Shown piece by piece: positions 17,543-25,097 of a stretch of DNA of 64,000 nt. Numbering within the stretch: position 1 is the first letter of the stretch; the number at the start of each line of letters is the position of its first letter. A program made the position numbers and the translations under genes. Below the pieces are notes generated by a model that worked only from the letters and a program-made list of their open reading frames with translations, did no database searches and was not told where the DNA came from. The stretch comes from UBA6168 sp041741095. GTDB taxonomy: Bacteria; Bacteroidota; Bacteroidia; Chitinophagales; Saprospiraceae. The stretch is taken from assembly GCA_041741095.1 (NCBI GenBank), contig JBGSKQ010000138.1, positions 30,986-94,985 of the forward strand, in the 5' to 3' direction.

Positions 17543-19890
17543 CAGAGGGCCTTTTTTACGTATTTTGAAATTTTTGAAAAAAGATCATCTGGCTCAAAAG
17601 GTTTCAGCACAAAGTCGTCCATGCCGTATTCTTTGAATTTTTCGTCCCTGGAAATATGGGCGTGGGCGGTCATGGCAAGGATAGGGATTTGGGCTTTTTT
17701 GCCCGTAAATTCCTTCCTGATATGATGGGTAGCCTCATATCCGTCCATCACCGGCATCTGGATGTCCATCAGCACAATATCGAAATCCTGTTTTTCCAAA
17801 ACTTCAATGGCTTGCCGGCCATCCTCTGCGATGGTCAATTGGATATTGCTCCATTTTCGTTCCAAAGTTTTGCGGGCCACCATTTGGTTCATCTTGTGGT
17901 CTTCCACCAAGAGCAGCCTGAACGAGGCACCGGCCTCAAGCATGAATAGTTCTTCCGCAGGCGGTACGTTTGTTTTGGAAGGCATTTCGGCACTTTCAAA
18001 AATCAAGTCGAAGAAGAATATGGAGCCTTTTCCCAGGCTGCTGGTGGCACCGATTTTACCGCCCTGCAATTCCACGAGGTTTTTGCAAATGGACAATCCC
18101 AGGCCAGTGCCTTCAAAAATCCTATCCTTTTGCCGGATGCGGGTAAAAGTCTCGAAGATAGCCTCGATTTTGTCTTCCGGGATGCCGATGCCCGTGTCCT
18201 CTACGATGAATTTCAACTGCACGTTGTTCTGCACGTCAAAGAGCTTTTTCACGTAGATTTTCACAAAGCCCTCGTCCGTGAACTTGATGGCGTTGCCCAC
18301 CAGGTTGTACAGCACCTGGTTGAGCCGCAGCTTGTCGCCTTTTATGAAGCGGGGAATGCCCGGTTCGATGATGGTTTCGAGATAAATGTCCTTTTCCTGG
18401 GCCTTGTACTGCATCACGTTCACCAGGTTGCTCAAAATCTCGTACAGGTCAAAAGTTACATTTTCAAAAAGGATCTTCCCATTTTGGATGGCGCTGATTT
18501 CCAGGATGTCATTGACCACGCCCAGTAGTATTTCGGAAGATTGTTTGATGGAATTGACGAGGTTGAGCTGCTCGCCCGACATGTCGGTTTGCAATAAAAT
18601 ATTGCTCATGCCAAAAATGGCGTTCATCGGTGTGCGCATCTCGTGGCTGATGCTGGCCAGGAACTGTTCCTTCATATTGGCGCTTTGGCGGGCCAAGTCC
18701 CTTGCCTTGCGCATTTTTTCTGCCTGCCTCAGTTCCGTCACGTCCCGCAAGATGCAGTTGTAGCCAACGAAGTCGTCCGTCACGAGGATATTGGCCGTGA
18801 TCATGCATTCCCTCGCCTCGCCGCTCTTATGGGCAATGTTTATCTCAAAATCCTTGATGGATTTTTGGTTTTTCAATTTTAACAAGAACTCATTTTTCCT
18901 TTCTATTGGATAATAAAGGGCATGTACGTCGTGCAAGTTGAGCAAGGCCTCACGGTCATAGCCAAACAGATCGGTGGTGGCCTGGTTAAAATCAATGAAC
19001 TTGCCTTCAATCGTGCAGATATACAGGGCATCTTTTGATTGGGTAAAAATCTCCTGATAGCGCTCCCGGCTCTTTATCATTTCCTGCTCGGCCAATTTCC
19101 GCTCGGTGATATCCTGTATAATTCCTTGGAAAACCGTCTGGCCATCTTGCCTCGTTTGCACCAGGCATTGGATAAAAACAAATTTAAAATCGCCGTTTTT
19201 GATCCTGACTTTAAGGTCTTTTTTAAACTCGCCAGTCAAGGAAGCTGCTTCGTGTACCTGTTGCAGGGTGAAAAGCGGGCAATCATCCTGTTTTTCGCCC
19301 AAGCCTAAGAAAGGCGTTTTCTGCGGTGGGCAGCCAAAAATTCGATATACCTCGTCCGATGCATCCAATATGCCCGTGGAAGGCATGTATTCCCAATTAC
19401 CGATATTGGCAATGCGTTGGGTCTCCTCCAGCCTTTTTAAAACCTTGTTCCTTTCGATGGAAAATCGCAGCGATTTGGCCAGCGAGTCGGAATCAAATGC
19501 CCCTTTTATCAAAAAATCCTGGGCGCCAGCTTTGACTGCCCTTACGCCCAATTCCTTATCGGAGAGGCCGGTCAGCACGATGATATTGTTGTGCGGGAAG
19601 CGGGCTACCAATTTTTCAAGGGTTTCAAAACCCCGGCTGTCTGGCAGGGTCAGGTCGAGCAATATGGCCTCGAACAGCTCGCCCGATTCGAGTTGGGCCA
19701 AAGCCTCGGTGAGCGAAGTTTTGTTGACCACTTCGCAGTGGTGCAGGTCGGAGTCGGCAAGGAAAATCTCGACCAGCCGGGCATCGCCTGGATTGTCTTC
19801 TATAAGCAACACCTTGCTACCGGGCATAGCAGTTGATTGGTTTACGATGGAAATGTCCCCTGTTTCGAGCTGAGTGTAAGTGTAGTCCAC
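17542..19890 (-). CDS. Hybrid sensor histidine kinase, REC-PAS-PAS-HisKA-HATPase-REC
   Basis: 782 residues with no membrane segment. N-terminal receiver at about 25-145 (KVLLIEDNPGDA, Asp79 in LLDLTLPDS); PAS domains at about 160-270 and 280-390; dimerisation domain with His416 in SISHEMRTPMN; ATPase with N box LVGNAIKFTDE and G boxes DTGIGIP and GTGLGLS; C-terminal receiver at about 658-780 (Asp709 in LMDIQMPVMDGYEA). Sensing must be cytoplasmic, probably through PAS. The N-terminal receiver lets another kinase modulate it. The start is a GTG at 19890; the ATG at 19827 (MPGSKVLLIED) is a plausible alternative. Coupled to the Hpt gene. Confidence 0.92.
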   Translation of the reverse strand: MDYTYTQLETGDISIVNQSTAMPGSKVLLIEDNPGDARLVEIFLADSDLHHCEVVNKTSLTEALAQLESGELFEAILLDLTLPDSRGFETLEKLVARFPHNNIIVLTGLSDKELGVRAVKAGAQDFLIKGAFDSDSLAKSLRFSIERNKVLKRLEETQRIANIGNWEYMPSTGILDASDEVYRIFGCPPQKTPFLGLGEKQDDCPLFTLQQVHEAASLTGEFKKDLKVRIKNGDFKFVFIQCLVQTRQDGQTVFQGIIQDITERKLAEQEMIKSRERYQEIFTQSKDALYICTIEGKFIDFNQATTDLFGYDREALLNLHDVHALYYPIERKNEFLLKLKNQKSIKDFEINIAHKSGEARECMITANILVTDDFVGYNCILRDVTELRQAEKMRKARDLARQSANMKEQFLASISHEMRTPMNAIFGMSNILLQTDMSGEQLNLVNSIKQSSEILLGVVNDILEISAIQNGKILFENVTFDLYEILSNLVNVMQYKAQEKDIYLETIIEPGIPRFIKGDKLRLNQVLYNLVGNAIKFTDEGFVKIYVKKLFDVQNNVQLKFIVEDTGIGIPEDKIEAIFETFTRIRQKDRIFEGTGLGLSICKNLVELQGGKIGATSSLGKGSIFFFDLIFESAEMPSKTNVPPAEELFMLEAGASFRLLLVEDHKMNQMVARKTLERKWSNIQLTIAEDGRQAIEVLEKQDFDIVLMDIQMPVMDGYEATHHIRKEFTGKKAQIPILAMTAHAHISRDEKFKEYGMDDFVLKPFEPDDLFSKISKYVKKAL

Positions 19891-20000
19891 GAGGTCTAAT
19901 TTAAGGAAATGTTGACAAAAAATACAAAGGGGTCATTATTGGGCTGAAGTACAGGGAAGGGAAATGATGAATACGACAATGGCGCAACCTCGGCTTAAAA

Positions 20001-20351
20001 TCAGCCTTCTACAGGCAAAAAAACAAAATTGGCACCGAGGTCGCTTAAAACAAAAAGGCAGATCTCGCCTTGGTGATTTTTGTAAACGGTTTTAAAATCA
20101 TCCACTTTTTCAGGCTGTATGATCTGCTTCGTAACAAACTCTTCCAAGGTGGAAGCATTCACTGACCAGTTCCCTTTTACCGTCTCTTTATCAACGATAT
20201 TTATGCCAATGTCCACTGAATGTTGATGAACAACGAAGATAGGAAAGTCTGAGACCTCTTGTTCGGTGATGACATTGGCCGCATTGGCCAATGGTTTAAG
20301 ATAAGCATTCAGTTCATCCTTGATTTGGGTATAGGAAGATTTTTCTTTCAT
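20001..20351 (-). CDS. Small conserved-looking protein, unknown
   Basis: 116 residues from the ATG at 20351. Soluble, no signal peptide; mixed alpha/beta pattern with SDFPIFVVHQHSVDIGINIVD and ICLFVLSDLGANFVFLPVEG. No family recognised. The reading frame stays open upstream into a heptamer repeat array, but the extension translates as a Cys/Trp/Leu-Gly repeat and is not believed to be coding. Its leader therefore carries the array at 20424-20486. Codon use agrees with the neighbours, which supports a real gene. Confidence 0.55.
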   Translation of the reverse strand: MKEKSSYTQIKDELNAYLKPLANAANVITEQEVSDFPIFVVHQHSVDIGINIVDKETVKGNWSVNASTLEEFVTKQIIQPEKVDDFKTVYKNHQGEICLFVLSDLGANFVFLPVEG

Positions 20352-20423
20352 ATTGGGATCTGCTGGGTGGTGAAACTTGGGGTAAAAGTAACGATTCTGC
20401 GTCTTCAGTCCACAGTCATAAGT

Positions 20424-20486
20424 CACAGTCCACAGTCCACAGTCCACAGTCCACAGTCCACAGTCCACAGTCCACAGTCCACAGTC
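20424..20486. repeat. Tandem array, nine perfect CACAGTC heptamers
   Basis: The seven-base unit CACAGTC is repeated nine times without error, preceded by degraded units from about 20406. It lies 70 bases upstream of the minus-strand gene ending at 20001. Related CAGTCC words occur at 20545-20597, 26087-26135, 45128-45170 and 49596-49626. Confidence 0.9.
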
Positions 20487-20544
20487 TAATGCCCAAAAAT
20501 CGGCAAAAGTGAACTTATTTCAACATTTTCCATTTTTTTGGGTA

Positions 20545-20597
20545 TCGGACTGAAAACTGAAGACTGATCCCGATAGCTATCGTGGACTGAAGACTAA
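20545..20597. repeat. CAGTCC-word repeat with CGATAGCTATCG palindrome
   Basis: GGACTGAAAACTGAAGACTG, then CCCGATAGCTATCG, then GGACTGAAGACT, just downstream of lolA (minus). It combines the CAGTCC word family with a 12-base palindrome. Confidence 0.6.
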
Positions 20598-20599
20598 AA

Positions 20600-21274
20600 T
20601 CACATCCGCAGGTCCTCAAAATGGCAGGAGGGGCATTCGCTTTTGGCGAAGGTGAAAGTGGAGGCGTTTACCTGTTTGTTGGGGGTAAATTTGTTGACCG
20701 TCAGGGTATAACGGGAACCGTCTTTGCCGAACGATTTGATGTTCACAATGTCAGAAGTTTTTTTGTCGAGCGTCACCCGGATTTTGGAATATTCGGAATC
20801 CCGCAGCGTGGGCTTGAATTCTATTTGCTGTACTACTTTTCCATTTTCCGTGAATTCATTGGTGAGGGCATAAATATAATCCTCCCATTCGTAGGCTTTC
20901 AGCAAGTCTTTCGGGGAGGAAATGCCGCCAGATTCCGTGTCTTCTTCCACATCATTGATTTGCACTTCATTGTTTTTTTGCAAAAAAAGCCAAACCGCCT
21001 TGCCGTCAGATACCATGGTGCGGTCGCCCATTACCAGGCGGTATTTTTCGCCCTGCTGTACCAGTTTGCCTTTTTGGTTTTGGGTGGGCTGGGAAGGTAT
21101 TTCTATGGCGATGGAAAACTCTGCTTCCAGGGTTTGAAAGGCTTCATATTTCTTGCGCATTTTTTCAAGCGCCTCTTTTGCCTTTGGGTCAGAATCTTCT
21201 TTTTTGGTAAAATTTTGTGCACTGAGGGTCAGCGTGGAAAAAGCAAGCAGGGCCAGGAAAAACAATCTATACAT
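20600..21274 (-). CDS. lolA: Outer-membrane lipoprotein carrier protein LolA-like
   Basis: 224 residues from the ATG at 21274, chosen since it starts the signal peptide MYRLFFLALLAFSTLTLSAQ. LolA fold features: YEAFQTLEAEFSIAIEIP, GKLVQQGEKYRLVMGDRTMVSDGKAVW, the acidic NDVEEDTE segment, SPKDLLKAYE and the final KFTPNKQVNASTFTF strand. It carries lipoproteins from LolCDE across the periplasm. The extreme C-terminus has a CPSC pair, not usual in proteobacterial LolA and perhaps redox or structural. Confidence 0.85.
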   Translation of the reverse strand: MYRLFFLALLAFSTLTLSAQNFTKKEDSDPKAKEALEKMRKKYEAFQTLEAEFSIAIEIPSQPTQNQKGKLVQQGEKYRLVMGDRTMVSDGKAVWLFLQKNNEVQINDVEEDTESGGISSPKDLLKAYEWEDYIYALTNEFTENGKVVQQIEFKPTLRDSEYSKIRVTLDKKTSDIVNIKSFGKDGSRYTLTVNKFTPNKQVNASTFTFAKSECPSCHFEDLRM

Positions 21275-21372
21275 GGTTTTTAATTTTTGTGTCCAACTGT
21301 AACGTTTCAGACGCAAATGTTATTGATAAATCACAAATTGGGGCGGTTAAAGAAGTTTTAAAAATAAAAAGA

Positions 21373-21398
21373 CCGGAGCCGCCAACGTGGCGCTCCGG
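21373..21398 (-). terminator. Strong orphan terminator hairpin on the minus strand
   Basis: CCGGAG/CTCCGG extended by CGCCA/TGGCG around ACG. On the minus strand it is followed by TCTTTTTATTTTT. It lies just upstream of lolA and 480 bases after the fadD-type gene, with no known gene immediately before it. Confidence 0.7.
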
Positions 21399-21399
21399 C

Positions 21400-21877
21400 A
21401 TCATGCGTAACTACTTATCTAAACAAAACTATTCCCTTGTTGTGGTGCAGCCTTTTGAATGAAAATCCATAAAAAACTCAATGGAACAAAGCACACTTAA
21501 GTGTTTTAAGAACCAATTTTTCATTCAGGATTTTTGTCATCCACAAAATTGATTTTCAACGTTTTATCCAATGACATAATGGCCAATGACTAATGACGCA
21601 AAGCAATTGCTTAGGCTGCATCTAAAAATTGACCGCATATTGCGCTATTGGGTCAATATGCAAGCAGCCATAGCACTTGGGCTGCGCAGGGTCAAACCGC
21701 AATGAAAACGTGAGAACTTACTATGAGGAGTTTTTCATACAGCTTGGGCGAAGTATGGAACCCAAACACGTCACAAAGGACACGATTTAAACGCAAAGGT
21801 TGCCACCACTTCGACGAAAAGCCTGAAACTTTGGAGCAAATGTGTCCGAAGGATTGCAAAGAATGCCATGTTCTGGC
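21400..21877. other. 478-base region without a confident gene
   Basis: Between the orphan terminator and the acyl-CoA ligase gene (minus). On the minus strand there are only very short frames (20 and 13 codons near 21540-21478 and 21470-21429) and a TAGTTTTG that matches TAnnTTTG close to the terminator, so a small RNA is possible. It contains an AATGACCA-word repeat (21567-21599) and overlapping inverted repeats TTGACC...GGTCAA and GCATATTG...CAATATGC (21629-21661). Confidence 0.5.
21567..21599. repeat. AATGACCA-word degenerate repeat, copy A2
   Basis: CCAATGACATAATGGCCAATGACTAATGACG words, related to the copies at 5625 and 34511. Confidence 0.6.
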
Positions 21878-23545
21878 TCATGCCTGTTCTTCCTTGAGCT
21901 TGCGCCTCAAAATCTTGCCCACATTGGTCTTGGGCAGTTCTTTTCTAAACTCGACAGCCTTGGGAATCTTGTATCCGGTCAGGTTTTCCCGGCAATGTGC
22001 GATCACCTCTTTTTCTGTGAGCGAGTTGTCCTTTTTCACCACAAAAACCTTCACCACCTCGCCCGATTTTTCGTCGGACACGCCGATGGCTGCGCACTCC
22101 AGCACTTTGGGGTGGGTGATCAAAACGTCTTCGATTTCATTGGGATAAACGTTGAAACCAGAGACGAGGATCATGTCTTTTTTCCTGTCCACTATTTGAA
22201 AATAGCCATCCGGGTGCATCAAGCCAATGTCGCCCGTGCAGAGCCAGCCGTCCTTGATGGTTTCGGCAGTGGCCTCCGGCCGGTTGTAGTAACCCTTCAT
22301 TACCTGCGGGCCTTTTACTTGTATTTCGCCAGTTTCGCCTTGCGGCAGTGGATTTCCGCTTTCATCCACGATGCGCATTTCCGTAGAGGAAACAGGTAGC
22401 CCAATGGAGCCTAATTTTCCCGAACCATCCAAGGGGTTGACGCTGGCCACGGGTGAGCATTCCGTCATGCCGAAACCTTCGACCAGGGGTTTGCCCGTTA
22501 CTTTTTGCCACCTTTCGGCCACGGCTTTTTGCACGGCCATGCCGCCGCCGAGGGCAAATTTTAGCGAACTAAAATCCTGGCCCGCAAAATCGGAATGGTT
22601 CAGCAGGGCATTGAAAAGGGTATTGACGCCCGTCATGCAGGTGATTTTGTAGTAGCTGAATTCCTTCATCACCGAGGGCAGGTCACGGGCATTGACCACC
22701 AAAATGGTCAGAGAGCCGAGGCTGAACAGCGCCAGGCAATTGACCGAAAAAGCAAAAATGTGGTACAGGGGCAGCGGCGACAGGCCGATTTCCTCGCCAA
22801 TTTTAAAAGCAGTAGTGCCCCATGCCCTGATCTGCATCATGTTGGCCACCAGGTTTTGGTTGGTGAGCATGGCGCCTTTGGCCACGCCGGTGGTGCCGCC
22901 CGTATATTGCAGGCAGATCACATCTTCTGGCCCAGAACTGAATGGCTTGATGGAGAATTTTTTGCCTTGGCTCAGGGCGTCTTTGAAATGGACCACATTG
23001 GGCAGGTCGTATTTTGGCACCATCCGTTTGATGTTTCGTACCACAAAGTTGACGACCCAGCTTTTTGGAAACCCCAGCATCTCGCCGATACTGGTCATGA
23101 TGATGGTTTTTATTTGCGTATCGCCCAGTATTTGCTGGAGATTGTGGGCAAAATTTTCACAAATAACCACGGCTTTCACGCCCGAATCGGTAAACTGGTG
23201 GCGCATTTCACGGGGCGTGTAGAGCGGATTGGTATTGACGATGATCAAACCCGCTCGCAGGGCACCAAAAAGTGCAATGGGGTATTGGAGCAGGTTGGGC
23301 ATCATCAGGCCGATTTTGTCGCCGGGCTCCAGGCCACGGGACTGCAGGTAGGCCCCAAACTGAGTGGACAGTCTGTCCACCTCTTCAAAGGTCATTTCCT
23401 TTCCCATACAAGAAAAAGCAGGTTTTTTCCCGTACTTTTTGCAGGTATCGTCTATTAATGCAATGATGCTTGGATAGGTGTTTTCATCAATATTGGCAGG
23501 TACACCTTTAGGATAGTTTTTCAACCAGGGACGCTGATCGGTCAT
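21878..23545 (-). CDS. fadD: Long-chain fatty acid--CoA ligase
   Basis: 555 residues, full length for the FadD group. The adenylation signatures are present: YTGGTTGVAKGAMLTNQNL (ATP P-loop), GFGMTECSP, LCTGDIG and DRKKDMILVSGFNVYPNEIE, then a C-terminal catalytic lysine in TNVGKILRRKL. It turns fatty acids into acyl-CoA via acyl-AMP for beta-oxidation or lipid synthesis. It appears monocistronic. The exact chain-length preference cannot be seen. Confidence 0.92.
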   Translation of the reverse strand: MTDQRPWLKNYPKGVPANIDENTYPSIIALIDDTCKKYGKKPAFSCMGKEMTFEEVDRLSTQFGAYLQSRGLEPGDKIGLMMPNLLQYPIALFGALRAGLIIVNTNPLYTPREMRHQFTDSGVKAVVICENFAHNLQQILGDTQIKTIIMTSIGEMLGFPKSWVVNFVVRNIKRMVPKYDLPNVVHFKDALSQGKKFSIKPFSSGPEDVICLQYTGGTTGVAKGAMLTNQNLVANMMQIRAWGTTAFKIGEEIGLSPLPLYHIFAFSVNCLALFSLGSLTILVVNARDLPSVMKEFSYYKITCMTGVNTLFNALLNHSDFAGQDFSSLKFALGGGMAVQKAVAERWQKVTGKPLVEGFGMTECSPVASVNPLDGSGKLGSIGLPVSSTEMRIVDESGNPLPQGETGEIQVKGPQVMKGYYNRPEATAETIKDGWLCTGDIGLMHPDGYFQIVDRKKDMILVSGFNVYPNEIEDVLITHPKVLECAAIGVSDEKSGEVVKVFVVKKDNSLTEKEVIAHCRENLTGYKIPKAVEFRKELPKTNVGKILRRKLKEEQA

Positions 23546-23752
23546 AGTATTACCAGTTTGAGTTTGTCAAATGAATTGGTAGATGGGCTAAAAGTACAAC
23601 AAAATGAATGATGGGCGAGCATCGGCCTGTTCAAAAAAGCAAGAGAGCATTTTTATAAAACAAAAAGAAAGCTATAGTTGCTCTGTGGGCAAGCTTGGGC
23701 AGGTTTTATGGAAACTGTATTTGATGAAATTGCAAAAATTTGAAGGTGGCTA

Positions 23753-24619
23753 TTATTTGTTTTTCAACAAACGCAAAAGGTATTCCCCGTAGCCGCTCTT
23801 GATGTACTTCTGGCCGAGGCGTTCCAATTGGGCATCGTCAATAAAGCCCATTTCCCAGGCCACTTCCTCGATACAGCCGATTTTTAGGCCCTGTCGCTCT
23901 TCGATGACCTGGATAAACTGGCCCGCTTGCAATAGGGAAGCGTGGGTGCCGGTGTCAAGCCATGCAACACCCCGCCCAAGTACGCCGACTTGCAGCTTGC
24001 CCTTTTCCAAATAGATACGGTTCACGTCAGTGATTTCGTATTCGCCACGGGGGCTGGGCTTTAGGTTTTTGGCAATATCAACTACTTGATTATCATAGAA
24101 ATAGAGGCCGGGCACGGCATAGTTGGATTTTGGCTGCTGCGGTTTTTCCTCAATGGAAAGTGCTTTGAAGTTTTCGTCAAATTCTACCACGCCATAACGG
24201 TCTGGGTCGGCCACCTGATAGGCGAAAATGACGCCGCCATCGGGGTTGAAGCTTGACTGCAACAACTCTGGAAGGCCCGCCCCGTAAAAGATGTTGTCGC
24301 CCAAAATAAGGGCAGCAGCATCGCCGTCTATGAATTTTTCGCCCAAGACAAAAGCCTGGGCAAGGCCGTTCGGCTCATATTGCGGGATGTAGGAAAAATT
24401 GCAACCGATTTCGCTGCCATCTTTCAGCAGTTTTTCAAAATTGGGCAGGTCGTAGGGCGTGGAGATGATGAGGATGTCCTTGATGCCTGCCTGCATGAGG
24501 GTGGACAGCGGGTAGTAGATCATCGGTTTGTCGTAAACGGGCATCATTTGCTTGCTCACGACCAGGGTCAAAGGGTAAAGGCGGGTACCGAGGCCGCCTG
24601 CGAGTATGATTCCTTTCAT
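23753..24619 (-). CDS. rfbA: Glucose-1-phosphate thymidylyltransferase
   Basis: 288 residues. The nucleotidyltransferase motif GGLGTRLYPLTLVVSKQMMPVYDKPMIYYPLS starts the protein (residues 8 onward), followed by LILGDNIFYGAGL, YGVVEFD and AWLDTGTHASLLQA. It makes dTDP-glucose from dTTP and glucose-1-phosphate, the first step of dTDP-rhamnose synthesis. The rest of the rfb pathway is not adjacent, so it stands alone here. Confidence 0.95.
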   Translation of the reverse strand: MKGIILAGGLGTRLYPLTLVVSKQMMPVYDKPMIYYPLSTLMQAGIKDILIISTPYDLPNFEKLLKDGSEIGCNFSYIPQYEPNGLAQAFVLGEKFIDGDAAALILGDNIFYGAGLPELLQSSFNPDGGVIFAYQVADPDRYGVVEFDENFKALSIEEKPQQPKSNYAVPGLYFYDNQVVDIAKNLKPSPRGEYEITDVNRIYLEKGKLQVGVLGRGVAWLDTGTHASLLQAGQFIQVIEERQGLKIGCIEEVAWEMGFIDDAQLERLGQKYIKSGYGEYLLRLLKNK

Positions 24620-24697
24620 TGTTTCAAAGTTTCATTGATTGGTTCCTTCATTGTTTCATGGGCATTGGACAATCGTGAAATGAATGAAACAATGAAG
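24620..24697. repeat. TTTCATTG-word repeat forming an imperfect hairpin
   Basis: Runs of TTTCATTG and its complement; TTCATTGTTTCAT (24647-24659) pairs with ATGAAACAATGAA (24684-24696). Similar words at 45504-45560 and 56252-56300. It fills the gap between rfbA and the receiver gene. Confidence 0.65.
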
Positions 24698-24706
24698 CCA
24701 AAAATG

Positions 24707-25078
24707 TTAGGCCACCTTTTTCCGTACCAAGAGGCGGCGGATTCGGAGGATTAATTCATCAGGTTTGTACGGGCTTATGATAAAATCGTTGCCGCCGAGG
24801 CGCAAAGATTCAAACAGCAGTTTGTCGTCAGATAGATCGGCCGTCACGAGGATGGGCAGCGATTCGTCCACTTCTTTTTTTAGGGATTGAATAATGTCAA
24901 GTGCCTCATAATCTGGCAATTGCAAATCCACTACGAGTAAATCTGGCCAAACTTTTTTCACCAAATCCAATGAATGCTTGGCCGAATTTCCCACCACCAG
25001 CCTCCAGCCCTGTTTGCGGAAACGGTATTCGAGGGAAGTGAGCATGGTGCTTTCGGAGGTGCAGAGGAGGATGGTCAT
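24707..25078 (-). CDS. Single-domain response regulator with a degenerate acidic pocket
   Basis: 123 residues from the ATG at 25078. Receiver fold with phospho-Asp51 in LLVVDLQLPDYEAL, Thr in ILVTADLS and the conserved Lys in ISPYKPDELILRI. The first strand reads ILLCTSEST instead of the usual hydrophobic-DD, so one or both metal-binding acids are missing (only Glu9 near). Phosphorylation may be weak or absent. No kinase adjoins it. It lies 20 bases after the fused E1 gene on the same strand and might be cotranscribed with it. Confidence 0.8.
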   Translation of the reverse strand: MTILLCTSESTMLTSLEYRFRKQGWRLVVGNSAKHSLDLVKKVWPDLLVVDLQLPDYEALDIIQSLKKEVDESLPILVTADLSDDKLLFESLRLGGNDFIISPYKPDELILRIRRLLVRKKVA

Positions 25079-25097
25079 ATTGCGTTTTGTGTGTGGG

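Noticed and set aside
20424..20486. CRISPR-like array
   Set aside because: Contiguous seven-base units with no spacers and no cas genes in the window; this is a simple tandem repeat.
21723..22148. 141-codon plus-strand frame overlapping the acyl-CoA ligase
   Set aside because: Most of it is antisense to the ligase; the part outside has no coding character.
22595..23458. 287-codon frame opposite the acyl-CoA ligase gene
   Set aside because: The minus strand encodes adenylation motifs at normal spacing; the plus frame has none.
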